The notes under the pieces: model-generated
What the model was told of the DNA's origin: nothing
Seen by the model: only the letters and a program-made list of their open reading frames with translations
Databases searched by the model: none
Origin: Natrinema amylolyticum
GTDB taxonomy: Archaea > Halobacteriota > Halobacteria > Halobacteriales > Natrialbaceae
Assembly (NCBI RefSeq): GCF_020515625.1
Contig: NZ_JAIWPJ010000001.1
Coordinates: forward strand, 1,054,001 to 1,118,000
Direction of reading: 5' to 3'
DNA length: 64,000 bases
In this document: positions 7,782 through 16,252 of the stretch, one piece after another
How the letters are laid out: every line of letters starts with the position of its first letter
Position numbering within the stretch: position 1 is the stretch's first letter
Position numbers and translations under genes: made by a program

Positions 7782-9395
7782 TCAGTCCCTGCGTTGATAC
7801 TTGTTGCGGATGATGATGGCGGCGCCGTTCATCAGGAGGAGGACGACCAACAGCGTGACGACGCCGGCCGCGAGGACGCCGTGTTGGAACGCTGCGTCGA
7901 TCTCGCTCGACCAGGTGTAGATCTGTCGAGGCATCGCGCTGAACTTGTTCGTGAACGACGTCGGCGCGATGCGAACGACCGCTGGTGCGCCGATAATGAG
8001 CAACGGAGCCGTCTCGCCGATCGCCCGTCCCATCGCGAGGATGTTGCCCGTCATGATTCCCGGCAGCGCCTCCGGGAGAACGACGTTACGAGTCGTCTGC
8101 CATTTCGTCGCTCCCATTCCGTACGACGCCTGTCGCATCGAGTCGGGAACGGCACTGATCGCTTCCTGCGAAGAGATGATGACGATCGGGAGGATCAGCA
8201 ATCCGACGGTAAATCCGCCGACGAGGGCGGTCCCGGAACCGAGCCCGCCTCGTCGAATGAACAGCGCCAGCCCGAGAACCCCGTAGACGACGGACGGGAC
8301 GCCGGCGAGGTTACCGATGTTGACTTCGATCAGATCGACGAGACGACCCCAGCGTCCCCGCTCCGGGGCGTATTCCTCGAGATAGACGGCCGCTCCGACG
8401 CCGACGGGGAACGCGGAGATGACGATGACGAGCAACATCATCACCGAACCGACCAGCGGCGGATAGAAGCCCGCGTCTTCGGGCGTTCTCGACGGAGCAC
8501 TCGTGAGGAACCCCCAGTCGAGCCACGGGTTCGGACCGGTGAACCCGAGCGCGTCAGTGATGATCACGCCCGCGATGATACCGCCGCCGACGAGCACCGG
8601 GAACGCGAGCCCGGCGACGCCGGTTCGACGGCGAACGACGCTTTCGACGTAGAGACCGACCGGAACGCCGGTGATCGTCACGAGCAGCATCCAGACGAAC
8701 GGGCTGAGGCCGACGGCGGGAGCGATCCCGAGGCCCGCTGCCGCCCCCACGACGGTTAATGCCGCAGCAACAGCGCCGTCGCGGTCGCTCTCGCGCTGTC
8801 GGCGGACGAACCAGCCGACGGCGAGCGAGACGGGCCCGACGAACGAGCCCAACAACGCGAGCGACTGCGTCGGCAACATCGGCAGGGAGAGAATGACGTC
8901 GGGAACGAACCAGAGTGAGAGGGCCGGAGCGCCAAGGACGACTGCGAGTCGCTCGAGGTCAGCCTCCGGTCGAAGCCGGCCGTGCGCGTACACGATCGGG
9001 GCGGCGGCGACGAGTGCGACGAGAATCGAGAGCCACAGATAGACGCTGACGATGTGTTCGAAGGTGATGAACACGCCACCGGTGAGCAGGAGAGCGACGA
9101 CCGGCAGCCCGAGTGCGATGGTCGCGGTCTCGCCGGCCCTCGTGTCGCGGGTATAGTAGTATCCGATCGCGATCAGTGCGGGGAGAAGAACCGTCGCGGC
9201 GAACGTGAGGAGCCAGCCGGGATCGGCCGAAAGCGGTTGGAACGCGTCGTTCGCGACGTACAGGAGGAGAACGAAGACCGAGAGCAGCGCGAGCAGGGTC
9301 GCGCCGAGACAGAGGGCCTTGAACGTCTGGCCGCGAACACGGCTGACTGCCTCGTTCGCGCCGTACCACGTTCCGGGACGCTGGTCGGTCGCCAT
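7782..9395 (-). CDS. pstA: Phosphate ABC transporter permease PstA (system 1), with extended N-terminal membrane region
   Basis: 537 residues, almost twice bacterial PstA. The conserved permease domain is in the C-terminal half: VGAAVYLEEYAPERGR, then GNLAGVPSVVYGVLGLAL, and the EAA-loop region (QEAISAVPDSMRQASYGMGATKWQTTR spans about residues 410-440), ending in helices near the C-terminus. The first 260 residues add about seven hydrophobic helices with no recognisable motif, a pattern shared with the second PstA at 14681-16252. It forms the phosphate channel with PstC. The TAATG overlap at the start links it to a 12-codon leader ORF after pstC1. Confidence 0.95.
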   Translation of the reverse strand: MATDQRPGTWYGANEAVSRVRGQTFKALCLGATLLALLSVFVLLLYVANDAFQPLSADPGWLLTFAATVLLPALIAIGYYYTRDTRAGETATIALGLPVVALLLTGGVFITFEHIVSVYLWLSILVALVAAAPIVYAHGRLRPEADLERLAVVLGAPALSLWFVPDVILSLPMLPTQSLALLGSFVGPVSLAVGWFVRRQRESDRDGAVAAALTVVGAAAGLGIAPAVGLSPFVWMLLVTITGVPVGLYVESVVRRRTGVAGLAFPVLVGGGIIAGVIITDALGFTGPNPWLDWGFLTSAPSRTPEDAGFYPPLVGSVMMLLVIVISAFPVGVGAAVYLEEYAPERGRWGRLVDLIEVNIGNLAGVPSVVYGVLGLALFIRRGGLGSGTALVGGFTVGLLILPIVIISSQEAISAVPDSMRQASYGMGATKWQTTRNVVLPEALPGIMTGNILAMGRAIGETAPLLIIGAPAVVRIAPTSFTNKFSAMPRQIYTWSSEIDAAFQHGVLAAGVVTLLVVLLLMNGAAIIIRNKYQRRD

Positions 9396-9433
9396 TATCG
9401 ATCCGCCTCCGTCGTTTCGTCGGTTCCAATCAT
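9395..9433 (-). CDS. 12-codon coupling mini-ORF between pstC1 and pstA1
   Basis: On the minus strand the pstC1 stop (TGA, 9432-9430) overlaps an ATG at 9433-9431. This opens a 12-codon frame (MIGTDETTEADR), whose TAA overlaps the pstA1 ATG as TAATG. The 34-base pstC-pstA gap is therefore spanned by a short translatable frame with stop-start overlaps at both ends. The peptide itself probably has no function. The arrangement would let ribosomes pass from pstC to pstA without dissociating. Confidence 0.35.
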   Translation of the reverse strand: MIGTDETTEADR

Positions 9434-10371
9434 TGGTACTCCTCCTGATAGCGTGCTGCGACGTAGTCGCTCGCGAGGTTCATCGCGAACGTGATCGTAA
9501 ACAGCGTCAGTCCGAGAGCGAACATGCTCAGATACGTCGACGAGCCACCCGTCGCGTCGCTCGTCACCGCGTTGACCATCCCTGCGGTCATCGGCTGACC
9601 CGAACTGAGCAAGTTGTCGAGCGGGTTCGAGAAGTTGAACATCCGCGGTCGCAGGCCCGCAGCCATGACGACGATCATGGTTTCGCCGATCGCCCGGGAA
9701 AGCGCGAGGATGAACGATGAGAAGATACCGGAGACGGCCGCCGGGATGACGATCCCGGTCGACACCTCGTACTTCGTCGCACCCATTCCGTACCCCGCTT
9801 GCCGGAGCGAGTCCGGGACGGAACTCATCGCGTCCTCTGACAGCGACGATACCATCGGGATGATCATTATCCCGACCATGATCGACGCGCTCAACAGATT
9901 GAACGTACTCACTGGAATCCCGACCCACTGCAGCGCAGGGGTCAAATAAACGAGGGCGAGGTACCCGTACACAACCGTCGGGATCCCGGCGAGCACTTCC
10001 AGCGCTGGTTTCAGAACGGATCGCATACGGGCACTCGCGTACTCGCTGAGGTAGACGGCGGCCGCGACGCCGATCGGCATCGAAACGATCGCCGACACGA
10101 CGGTGATTATCAGCGTCGCAGTCACGAGCGGCCAGACGCCGTAGGTACCGCTGTCGCCACGGACGAACCACTCGGTCTCGGTGAAGAACTCGACCGGAGA
10201 GACCAGTCTGAAGAATGCGATCGCGTCGGTCGCGAGCGTGAAAATAATGCTCGCCGTGACGAACACCGTCAACGCAGCGCAGCCGAACAACAGCCACTTG
10301 TAGACGCGTTCTTTGACGACTCGACCCGACGATGACCGCGTCAGGTCGACGTCTATCGATCGCTCACTCAT
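9430..10371 (-). CDS. pstC: Phosphate ABC transporter permease PstC (system 1)
   Basis: 313 residues with about six transmembrane helices, normal for PstC. Family segments include GVAAAVYLSEYASARMR, the ALEVLAGIPTVVYGYLALVY region near residue 140, and the EAA-loop SLSEDAMSSVPDSLRQAGYG. The N-terminus (1-30) is cytoplasmic and basic. It forms the membrane channel for phosphate with PstA. It sits 49 bases after pstS1 and overlaps the coupling mini-ORF that leads to pstA1. Confidence 0.96.
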   Translation of the reverse strand: MSERSIDVDLTRSSSGRVVKERVYKWLLFGCAALTVFVTASIIFTLATDAIAFFRLVSPVEFFTETEWFVRGDSGTYGVWPLVTATLIITVVSAIVSMPIGVAAAVYLSEYASARMRSVLKPALEVLAGIPTVVYGYLALVYLTPALQWVGIPVSTFNLLSASIMVGIMIIPMVSSLSEDAMSSVPDSLRQAGYGMGATKYEVSTGIVIPAAVSGIFSSFILALSRAIGETMIVVMAAGLRPRMFNFSNPLDNLLSSGQPMTAGMVNAVTSDATGGSSTYLSMFALGLTLFTITFAMNLASDYVAARYQEEYQ

Positions 10372-10420
10372 TGATAGGGGGTAATTGGATGACCATCGTG
10401 AATCGTTCGGTTCGCCGCGC

Positions 10421-11386
10421 TCAGTTCACTGCGCTCTCGAGCTTCTCGAGGTTCGACTGAACCTGGTCTTCGCTCGCCGGAACGTAACCGACGTCGCTGA
10501 CGGTATCGGTCGACGACTGTTCGATGTAGAACTCCACGAAGTCGTAGACCGGATCTCGCTGGAGCGATTCCTGACTGACGTAGATGTACAGCGGCCGTGC
10601 CATCGGGTACGAGCCGGACTGTGCGGCATCGAGGCTCGGCGGGGTACAGTCGCCGTCTTCGCTTTCGCGAATTTCGAGCGCCTTTAGATCGGCCTCGTTC
10701 TCTCGGTAGTACGCGTAGCCGAAGTACCCGATCGCGTTTTCGGTCGACGAGATGCCCTGGACGAGCTCGTTGTCGTTTTCCGTGCTCTCGTACTGCGTGA
10801 CGTGACTTCCGTCGTCGCCGATCACGTTGCTCGTGAACCAGTCGAACGTTCCCGAGGTGGACGGCGGACCGAAGCGTTCGATCTCCGTATCTGGCCAGTC
10901 GGAATTGACCTCGGACCACGTTTCAGCACCGCCTTCGCTCCAGATCTGGGCGAGTTCGTCGTAGCTGATGCAGTCGATTGGAGAGTCGTTGTGAACGGCC
11001 ACGGTGAGTGCGTCGGCACCGATCTGGAACTCAAGAGGCTCGACGCCGTTGTCCTGACAGGTCTGGCGTTCCGCGTCCTGGATCTGTCGTGATGCGCCGT
11101 TGATGTCGGAGTCGCCCGGACAGAAATTGTTGCTGAACCCGCCACCGGTCCCGGTCGAGTCGGTGGTGACGTTGATACCGTCGTTTTCGGCCATGAACGC
11201 CTCGGCGAGCGTGTCAGAAACCGGGAACACCGTACTGCTCCCCGTAACGATGACGCGCTCGTTTTCACCGTCACCGGTGTTTTCGGTACAGCCGGCGAGC
11301 GACAGTGCGCTTACTGTTCCCGTCGCAGCGAGGAACTTCCGTCGAGAGAACGAGCGAACTGAACGGTCCGTCTGCGTATCAGTCAT
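10421..11386 (-). CDS. pstS: Phosphate-binding lipoprotein PstS (system 1)
   Basis: 321 residues. Tat motif SFSRRKFLAATG and lipobox LSLAGC (Cys33) predict a surface-anchored lipoprotein. The phosphate-binding loops are clear: VTGSSTVFPVSD near residue 47, DSTGTGGGFSNNFCPGDSDI near 77, and PPSTSGTFDWFT near 175. It captures phosphate for PstCAB encoded downstream. It is a close paralogue of the stand-alone PstS at 11755-12780, sharing motif order, FCPGDSDINGASR and the PMARPL segment. ATG 11386 lies about 24 bases from the TATA box, so the mRNA is probably leaderless. Confidence 0.96.
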   Translation of the reverse strand: MTDTQTDRSVRSFSRRKFLAATGTVSALSLAGCTENTGDGENERVIVTGSSTVFPVSDTLAEAFMAENDGINVTTDSTGTGGGFSNNFCPGDSDINGASRQIQDAERQTCQDNGVEPLEFQIGADALTVAVHNDSPIDCISYDELAQIWSEGGAETWSEVNSDWPDTEIERFGPPSTSGTFDWFTSNVIGDDGSHVTQYESTENDNELVQGISSTENAIGYFGYAYYRENEADLKALEIRESEDGDCTPPSLDAAQSGSYPMARPLYIYVSQESLQRDPVYDFVEFYIEQSSTDTVSDVGYVPASEDQVQSNLEKLESAVN

Positions 11387-11404
11387 TACGTGAAGGTTCG
11401 ACCC

Positions 11405-11427
11405 TATATAGAAATACGATGCTATGT
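11405..11427 (-). promoter_or_regulatory. pstS1 promoter: TATA box plus shared pst box
   Basis: On the coding strand the order is CATAGCATCGTAT (13 bases, 11427-11415), then the AT-rich TTTCTATATAG TATA region, then ATG at 11386. The same 13-base box occurs before the other two pstS genes, ending exactly 29 bases from each preferred ATG. It touches or overlaps the expected BRE position, so a bound regulator could affect TFB/TBP recruitment. Phosphate control is inferred from the downstream genes. Confidence 0.75.
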
Positions 11428-11455
11428 TAGCTATATAGGTCTACATACTCGGCCA

Positions 11456-11519
11456 TAGCTACGGATGGCCCGGGCCCCGTCCCGAAATTCGGCCCGTTGA
11501 GGGCCTTCGGGCCCTTTTT
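11456..11519 (+). ncRNA. Candidate short plus-strand RNA in the pstS1-pstS2 gap
   Basis: On the plus strand, CTATATAG at 11432-11439 is a palindromic TATA-like box, so it could also fire rightwards, giving a start near 11460. The following 55-60 bases are dense in complementary GC blocks: CGGGCC 11471-11476, GGCCCG 11491-11496, AGGGCC 11500-11505 and GGCCCT 11510-11515. They end with a UUCG-loop hairpin and five T residues. The second block can pair with the first or the third, so alternative folds are possible. No RNA family is recognised; this is inference from structure and position. Confidence 0.25.
11500..11519 (+). terminator. UUCG hairpin followed by T-run (plus strand)
   Basis: AGGGCC (11500-11505), loop TTCG (11506-11509) and GGCCCT (11510-11515) form a 6-bp GC-rich stem with the stable UUCG tetraloop. 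Its last T begins a TTTTT run (11515-11519). The T-run is on the plus strand, whereas both flanking pstS genes are on the minus strand, so it is not their terminator in the usual sense. Confidence 0.4.
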
Positions 11520-11754
11520 CGACGATACGAGAAACGGGAATGGTACATATTATTATATAACCGAGTATAGAGATGAGATACTATAGATTTCATAAAACTA
11601 TAGTGGTCGATCGGCAGTCGCTGACGATCACTCGTTCAACGCCCGGGAGACGATTATTCCTCGGAAAATCGACCGTACAGATTTAGTCGCTCGAGAACCG
11701 ATCGACGGAAGCCGCTATCTGGCGCAGAATCGGTCATCGTCCGGAGTCGAATCC

Positions 11755-12780
11755 CTATGCGTCGACGATTTCCGCGAGTGTCCTCAGGTTCGCCTCGGCC
11801 TGCTCGTCGCTCGCGGGCACGTAACTGACCTCCTCGGCGATCCAGTCGGCCGTCGAGTTCTCGAGGTAGAATCGGACAAACTCGCGGACCTCCTCGCGCT
11901 GGAGGGCCTCCGCGGAGGGGTAGACGAACAGCGGACGGGCCATCGGGTACGTCCCGTCACTGGCCGCCTGCAGGCTCGGTTCCCCGCAGGCGTCGCCCTC
12001 GTTCGCTTTGATATCGAGCGCGGTGACCCGGTCTTCGTTCTCCGCGTAGTAAGAGAAGCCGAAATAGCCCATCGCGTACGGGCTCTCCTCGAGCCCCTGG
12101 ATGATGGTCGTGTCGTCTTCGGTGCCGACGTAGTCGCTCCGATGGGTGCCGACCTCGCTGACGACGGTCTGGGTGAACCAGTCGTACGTTCCGGACGTCG
12201 TGTCGGGGCCGTAGAGTTCGAACTCCTCGTCGGGCCAGTCCGGGTCGATCTCGGCCCACGTCTCAGCACCGTCCTCGCTCCAGATCCGGGCCAGTTCGTC
12301 GAACGACAGACAGTCCGCCCACGTGTTTTCGGTACTGACGGCCATCGTCAGCGCGTCGCCCGCGATCTGCATCTCGACCGGCGTGACGTCGTTTTCCGCG
12401 CAGTGGTTTTTCTCCGTGGACTTGATTCGCCGGGACGCACCGTTGATATCCGAATCGCCCGGACAGAAGTGCCGCTCGAACCCGCCGCCGCTTCCGGTCG
12501 ATTCGACCGTGACGGTCACTCCCGGATTCGCCGCCATGAAGCGGGCGGCCATCTCATCGGAAATCGGATAGACCGTACTCGAGCCCGTGACTGTCACTTC
12601 GCCCGAGAGTTCCTCGTTCCCCTCGGGTTCGCCCTGATCGGTGGTCTCGGACTCGTCATCGTCGTCGGTATCGGACCCGAGACAGCCACCGAGCGCCGTC
12701 GCGCTTCCCACACCTGTCGCCGTAATGAATTGCCGCCGCGAAACCCCCTGGAGAGCCCCATCGAACTTGTCTGTTCTCAT
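11755..12780 (-). CDS. pstS: Phosphate-binding lipoprotein PstS, stand-alone paralogue (copy 2)
   Basis: 341 residues from ATG 12780; GTG 12783 is the alternative. The Tat motif is GVSRRQFITATG, with lipobox ALGGC, then a D/E-rich linker (about 35-60) and the PstS domain: VTGSSTVYPISD, ESTGSGGGFERHFCPGDSDI and TTSGTYDWFT bind phosphate. It resembles PstS1 throughout and is probably a duplicate. No permease or ATPase gene follows; pstS1 comes next on the same strand but has its own promoter. It may feed either Pst complex or widen affinity or specificity. It carries the same promoter box as the other pstS genes. Confidence 0.94.
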   Translation of the reverse strand: MRTDKFDGALQGVSRRQFITATGVGSATALGGCLGSDTDDDDESETTDQGEPEGNEELSGEVTVTGSSTVYPISDEMAARFMAANPGVTVTVESTGSGGGFERHFCPGDSDINGASRRIKSTEKNHCAENDVTPVEMQIAGDALTMAVSTENTWADCLSFDELARIWSEDGAETWAEIDPDWPDEEFELYGPDTTSGTYDWFTQTVVSEVGTHRSDYVGTEDDTTIIQGLEESPYAMGYFGFSYYAENEDRVTALDIKANEGDACGEPSLQAASDGTYPMARPLFVYPSAEALQREEVREFVRFYLENSTADWIAEEVSYVPASDEQAEANLRTLAEIVDA

Positions 12781-12800
12781 CACGTGAACGACACGGAAGC

Positions 12801-12821
12801 ATATAAAAATACGATGCTATG
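12801..12821 (-). promoter_or_regulatory. pstS2 promoter: TATA box plus shared pst box
   Basis: On the coding strand CATAGCATCGTAT (12821-12809) is followed by TTTTATAT and then ATG at 12780. The box lies 29 bases from the ATG, exactly as in pstS1 and pstS3. GTTCACGTG directly precedes the ATG, close to GACCACGTG of pstS3 and CTTCACGTA of pstS1. The TATA centre is about 25 bases from the ATG, implying a leaderless message. Confidence 0.75.
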
Positions 12822-13032
12822 TGTCGTATATATCGATCAATAGCTCCTCATTCGGGCGTGACATCCGCCTCGCAGTGAACGACGAGGCTTCCCGTACTGT
12901 ACGGTTAGATTTCGCCGGCCGACGGTCTAATCGGTTTCCTCGGTGGTCACTCGAGAATATTCGTCCGGTGCCGGTCCGCTCAACGATGGTTCCCGATGAA
13001 TCACAGCAATTCCGTTCGACCGACGGTCACGG

Positions 13033-13752
13033 TCACGCGAGTAACTCTTCGCTACTCTCGAGCGCGTACAACGTCCGGGCCGCCACGTTGACCGCGTGAT
13101 CGCCGACGCGCTCGAGGTCACGGACGATCACGAACGTTCGCGAGACGTCCGTGAGTACGTCCTCTATCGGCCGGTCGTCGGACGCGTTCCGGCTCGGCCG
13201 TCTGCCGATTCGACCGTTGCCGTCGATGCGGACGTCGATGAGAGTCTGGACGATACGCTCCATCACGATGGCACACCGGTCGTCGAGTTCGTCGTCTCGC
13301 TCGGCGACCGCGAAACAGGCCGCGGCGTCGTCCGTCACGAACGCGTCGATCGCGCCTTCGAGCTGCTCGAGTGCGAGTGCTGCGATCCGTTCGAAGTCGA
13401 CGTCGGGAAGCGTCGGCGCGGTTTCGGTCGAATCCACCGTATACCCCGCCAGGTTGGTCGCGAGATCGCCCACCCGCTCGAGATCGGTGACGATCTGAAA
13501 GGCGGCGACGACGAATCGGAGGTCACCGGCGACGGGCTGGTACAACGCGAGTAGGTCGAGACACTCGTGTTCGATGTCGAGATAGCGATCGTTGACCGCA
13601 TCGTCGCCGGCGATTACCTCGCTGGCGAGCGTTCGATCGTCGGTGAACAGCGCGGTGATGGCGTCGGCGAGTCGCTCGGCGACCAGATCGCCCATCGCGA
13701 CGACCGCCTCGCGGAGGCGCTCGAGGCGCTCCCGGTAGCCCGGTCGGGTCAT
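13033..13752 (-). CDS. phoU: PhoU family phosphate signalling regulator (copy 2, in pst2 operon)
   Basis: 239 residues with the two PhoU half-repeats: DLERVGDLATNLAGY in the first and DLERVGDHAVNVAAR in the second. A short insert rich in Arg and Gly (about residues 175-195) separates helices in the second half. The ATG overlaps the pstB2 stop as TGATG, so it is the terminal gene of pstS-C-A-B-phoU system 2 and is translationally coupled to the ATPase it should regulate. GTG 13755 is an alternative start. It is clearly diverged from phoU copy 1. Confidence 0.93.
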   Translation of the reverse strand: MTRPGYRERLERLREAVVAMGDLVAERLADAITALFTDDRTLASEVIAGDDAVNDRYLDIEHECLDLLALYQPVAGDLRFVVAAFQIVTDLERVGDLATNLAGYTVDSTETAPTLPDVDFERIAALALEQLEGAIDAFVTDDAAACFAVAERDDELDDRCAIVMERIVQTLIDVRIDGNGRIGRRPSRNASDDRPIEDVLTDVSRTFVIVRDLERVGDHAVNVAARTLYALESSEELLA

Positions 13753-14684
13753 CACCCGAACTTGCCGGTGACGTAGTCCTCGACGCGCTGGCTCTCCGGG
13801 TTCTCGAAGATCTTGTCGGTGTCATCGAACTCGACGAGTTCGCCACCGGTCAGGAAGACCGCCGTCTGATCGGAGATCCGGGCGGCCTGTTGCATGTTGT
13901 GCGTGACGACGACCACCGTGTACTCCTCGGCCAACTCCTCGATCAGGTCCTCGATCTTCGCGGTCGCGATCGGATCCAGAGCGGAGGCCGGCTCGTCCAT
14001 CAGGATGACCTCGGGATCGACGGCGAGACAGCGGGCGATACACAGCCGCTGTTGCTGACCGCCCGAGAGGCCCAGCGCGTTGTCGTCGAGTCGGTCGCTG
14101 ACCTCCTCCCAGAGGGCCGCCTGTTCGAGACACCGCTGGACGAGTTTCCGTTCCCGCTCGCTCGAGTCGTCTCCGAGCAGCCGCGCGAGGAGCCCGGTTT
14201 CGATGTCGCCGTGCTTGCGCGGGCCGTAGGCGATGTTGTCCCGAATCGTTTTGGGGAACGGGTTCGGAGACTGGAACACCATCCCGACGCGTTTGCGGAG
14301 TTCGACGAGATCGAGACCGTCCTGATAGATCTCTTCGCCCTCGAGTTCGACCGAACCGTCGACGCTGGCGCTCTTGATCCGGTCGTTCATCCGGTTGAGA
14401 CACCGAAGGAACGTGGACTTCCCACAGCCTGAGGGGCCGATGAGCGCGGTCACGCTGTTCTCGGGGATGTCCATGGTGATTCCCTGGAGCGCCTGTTCGT
14501 CGCCGTAGTAGACGTCCAGGTCCTCGACCGAGAGCTTCGGTTCGCCCCGGAACTCGTAGTCGGTCCACTCCGTCTGTGTCTCCTCCTGGGACTCGCCGGC
14601 CGTGGTCTGCGTGACGGCGTCGGCCGATCGGACGTCCCGATTCGATTCCGCCGGATCGTGGCTCGCGTTTTGCGTATTGCTCAT
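13752..14684 (-). CDS. pstB: Phosphate ABC transporter ATP-binding protein PstB (system 2)
   Basis: 310 residues. The N-terminal 45 residues are a polar acidic extension; Walker A GPSGCGKS is at 83-90, then [18 protein letters not shown], signature LSGGQQQR, Walker [14 protein letters not shown] and the His switch [14 protein letters not shown]. An extra segment ([17 protein letters not shown]) after the Q-loop distinguishes it from PstB1. ATG 14684 overlaps the pstA2 stop by 4 bases. The frame is open far upstream because of high GC, but that part is antisense or out of frame to pstA2 and not real. Confidence 0.97.
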   Translation of the reverse strand: MSNTQNASHDPAESNRDVRSADAVTQTTAGESQEETQTEWTDYEFRGEPKLSVEDLDVYYGDEQALQGITMDIPENSVTALIGPSGCGKSTFLRCLNRMNDRIKSASVDGSVELEGEEIYQDGLDLVELRKRVGMVFQSPNPFPKTIRDNIAYGPRKHGDIETGLLARLLGDDSSERERKLVQRCLEQAALWEEVSDRLDDNALGLSGGQQQRLCIARCLAVDPEVILMDEPASALDPIATAKIEDLIEELAEEYTVVVVTHNMQQAARISDQTAVFLTGGELVEFDDTDKIFENPESQRVEDYVTGKFG

Positions 14685-16252
14685 GCTTGTAGTTTCTTTC
14701 TGAAGTATATCCGCGTGGTAATTCCGATCACGTAGAACGACAGGACGACCAACAGGAGGACGAACGCGGTCGCCCATCCGTATCCCGGATCGTCGCCGAC
14801 GACGCCCGTCGTGATCGCACCGTACAGCTGGTAGGGGAGCGCGCTCGAGCCGCTCAACAACGCCTCGTTGACGATGAACGGCGGCGAGGTCGTGAGTTCG
14901 AACGATCCCATGATCGCCGGTGCCGAACTCCGCTGGGGGTTGTCGGCGGTGACGATCAGGATCGGCGCCGTCTCCCCGGCGATGCGGCCGATGCCGATGA
15001 TGATTCCGGTAACGATTCCGGGCATCGCCGAGGGTATCGTGACGGCCTTGATCGTCTCCCACTTGGAGACGCCCAGCGCCGCGCTGGCGTCCCGGTAGTC
15101 GTCGGGGACGCTCTTGATCGCCTCGCGGCTCGTGATGAGCACGAGCGGGAGCAGCATGAACCCGAGGACGATCATCCCGGCCAGCAGGCTCGTGTTGTTC
15201 CCGAGTCGCGGGACCAGAAACGCGTAGCCGAACAGGCCGAAGACGACGCTGGGCGTGCTCCAGAGCCCGTTCGTCGCGATGTCGATCACGCTCGTGAACC
15301 GCCCCTCCTCGGCGTACTCGGTCAGGAATATCGCTGCGCCGACCCCGAGGGGAACGGCCATCACGAGGGCGCCGACGACGAGCCAGAACGTGCCGATGAT
15401 CGCCGGATAGATCCCCTTCTGATCGAGGACCACGTCGTAGCCGTCCATTACGAACGGCCAGTGGAAGTGCAGTCCCGGACCCATCTCGATACCGTCGACT
15501 GCATACCAGAACCCGTTCTTGACGATGAAGGCGATCAGCAGGAGTAAGACCAACAGGATGAGCGCGGCGTTCGCGCCGATCAGGAAGAACGCCCCTGCCT
15601 GTCGACCCGCCGCGCCGAACCCTTCGAAGGCGTTTGCCGCGGCCCACGCCGTGACGAAACCGGTGACGATCGCTAGCAGCGGAATGAGGACGGTCCCGTT
15701 GAACGTCACGCCGAACCCCGCCGGACTCCAGGCCCAAGCGGGCGTCAGTACGTCGAACAGGATCAGACCGCCGATGACGACCGAAAACAGGCCGGCGGGG
15801 ACAGTCACGCCGAGATCCTCTCGTGCGAACACGATCGCACCGGCGACCGTGAGGCCGGCGGTCAGCGCGAGGGGCGCCCACACGAGACGACCGAATCCGA
15901 ACGTCTGTGACGTGATCAGCCCGACCCCGCTGAACGCGACGAACCCGAACCCGCCCGCGACGCCGAGGCCGGCCGATCTGTCCGGGGTCGTCTCGACGAC
16001 GCCGTATCGGGAGCCGACGCCGACAGCGAGGAGACAGCCGCCGGAGACGAACAACAGCGCCGTCAGCACAGTCTCCAGCCCGATACCGAGGACCGTCGAT
16101 CCGAGGGAGCGTTGTCCGGCCAGCGCGAGGCCGCCGACGACGAACGCCGCGAGGAACGTCGCGATCGGAACGATCGAAAGTCCGGCCAGCGTGGCCGAAT
16201 ACTCGACAGCTAACGGGTTCCGCGACTGGTTTCGTAGAGTGCGTTCGCTCAT
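14681..16252 (-). CDS. pstA: Phosphate ABC transporter permease PstA (system 2), with extended N-terminal membrane region
   Basis: 523 residues with the same two-part plan as PstA1: an N-terminal set of about seven hydrophobic helices of unknown role (1-250) and the C-terminal permease domain. Domain landmarks are [17 protein letters not shown], the [18 protein letters not shown] segment, and the EAA-loop [21 protein letters not shown] loop near the C-terminus ([20 protein letters not shown]) is longer than in PstA1. It overlaps pstC2 and pstB2 by 4 bases (ATGA) on each side, indicating a compact operon. Confidence 0.95.
   Translation of the reverse strand: MSERTLRNQSRNPLAVEYSATLAGLSIVPIATFLAAFVVGGLALAGQRSLGSTVLGIGLETVLTALLFVSGGCLLAVGVGSRYGVVETTPDRSAGLGVAGGFGFVAFSGVGLITSQTFGFGRLVWAPLALTAGLTVAGAIVFAREDLGVTVPAGLFSVVIGGLILFDVLTPAWAWSPAGFGVTFNGTVLIPLLAIVTGFVTAWAAANAFEGFGAAGRQAGAFFLIGANAALILLVLLLLIAFIVKNGFWYAVDGIEMGPGLHFHWPFVMDGYDVVLDQKGIYPAIIGTFWLVVGALVMAVPLGVGAAIFLTEYAEEGRFTSVIDIATNGLWSTPSVVFGLFGYAFLVPRLGNNTSLLAGMIVLGFMLLPLVLITSREAIKSVPDDYRDASAALGVSKWETIKAVTIPSAMPGIVTGIIIGIGRIAGETAPILIVTADNPQRSSAPAIMGSFELTTSPPFIVNEALLSGSSALPYQLYGAITTGVVGDDPGYGWATAFVLLLVVLSFYVIGITTRIYFRKKLQA

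Larger units (their letters stand above)
11387..11754. other. 368-base intergenic region between pstS1 and pstS2
   Basis: No protein gene is supported. The region holds the pstS1 promoter (11405-11427), a second palindromic CTATATAG (11432-11439), a GC-rich block of alternative stems (11467-11515) ending in a T-run, and an AT-rich stretch (about 11535-11610). The part nearest pstS2 (11610-11754) shows nothing notable. Confidence 0.8.

Noticed and set aside
11387-11600. GC-rich hairpin at 11500-11515 as terminator of pstS2
   Set aside because: pstS2 is read on the minus strand, and on that strand the hairpin is preceded by, not followed by, the homopolymer run. It fits the plus strand instead.
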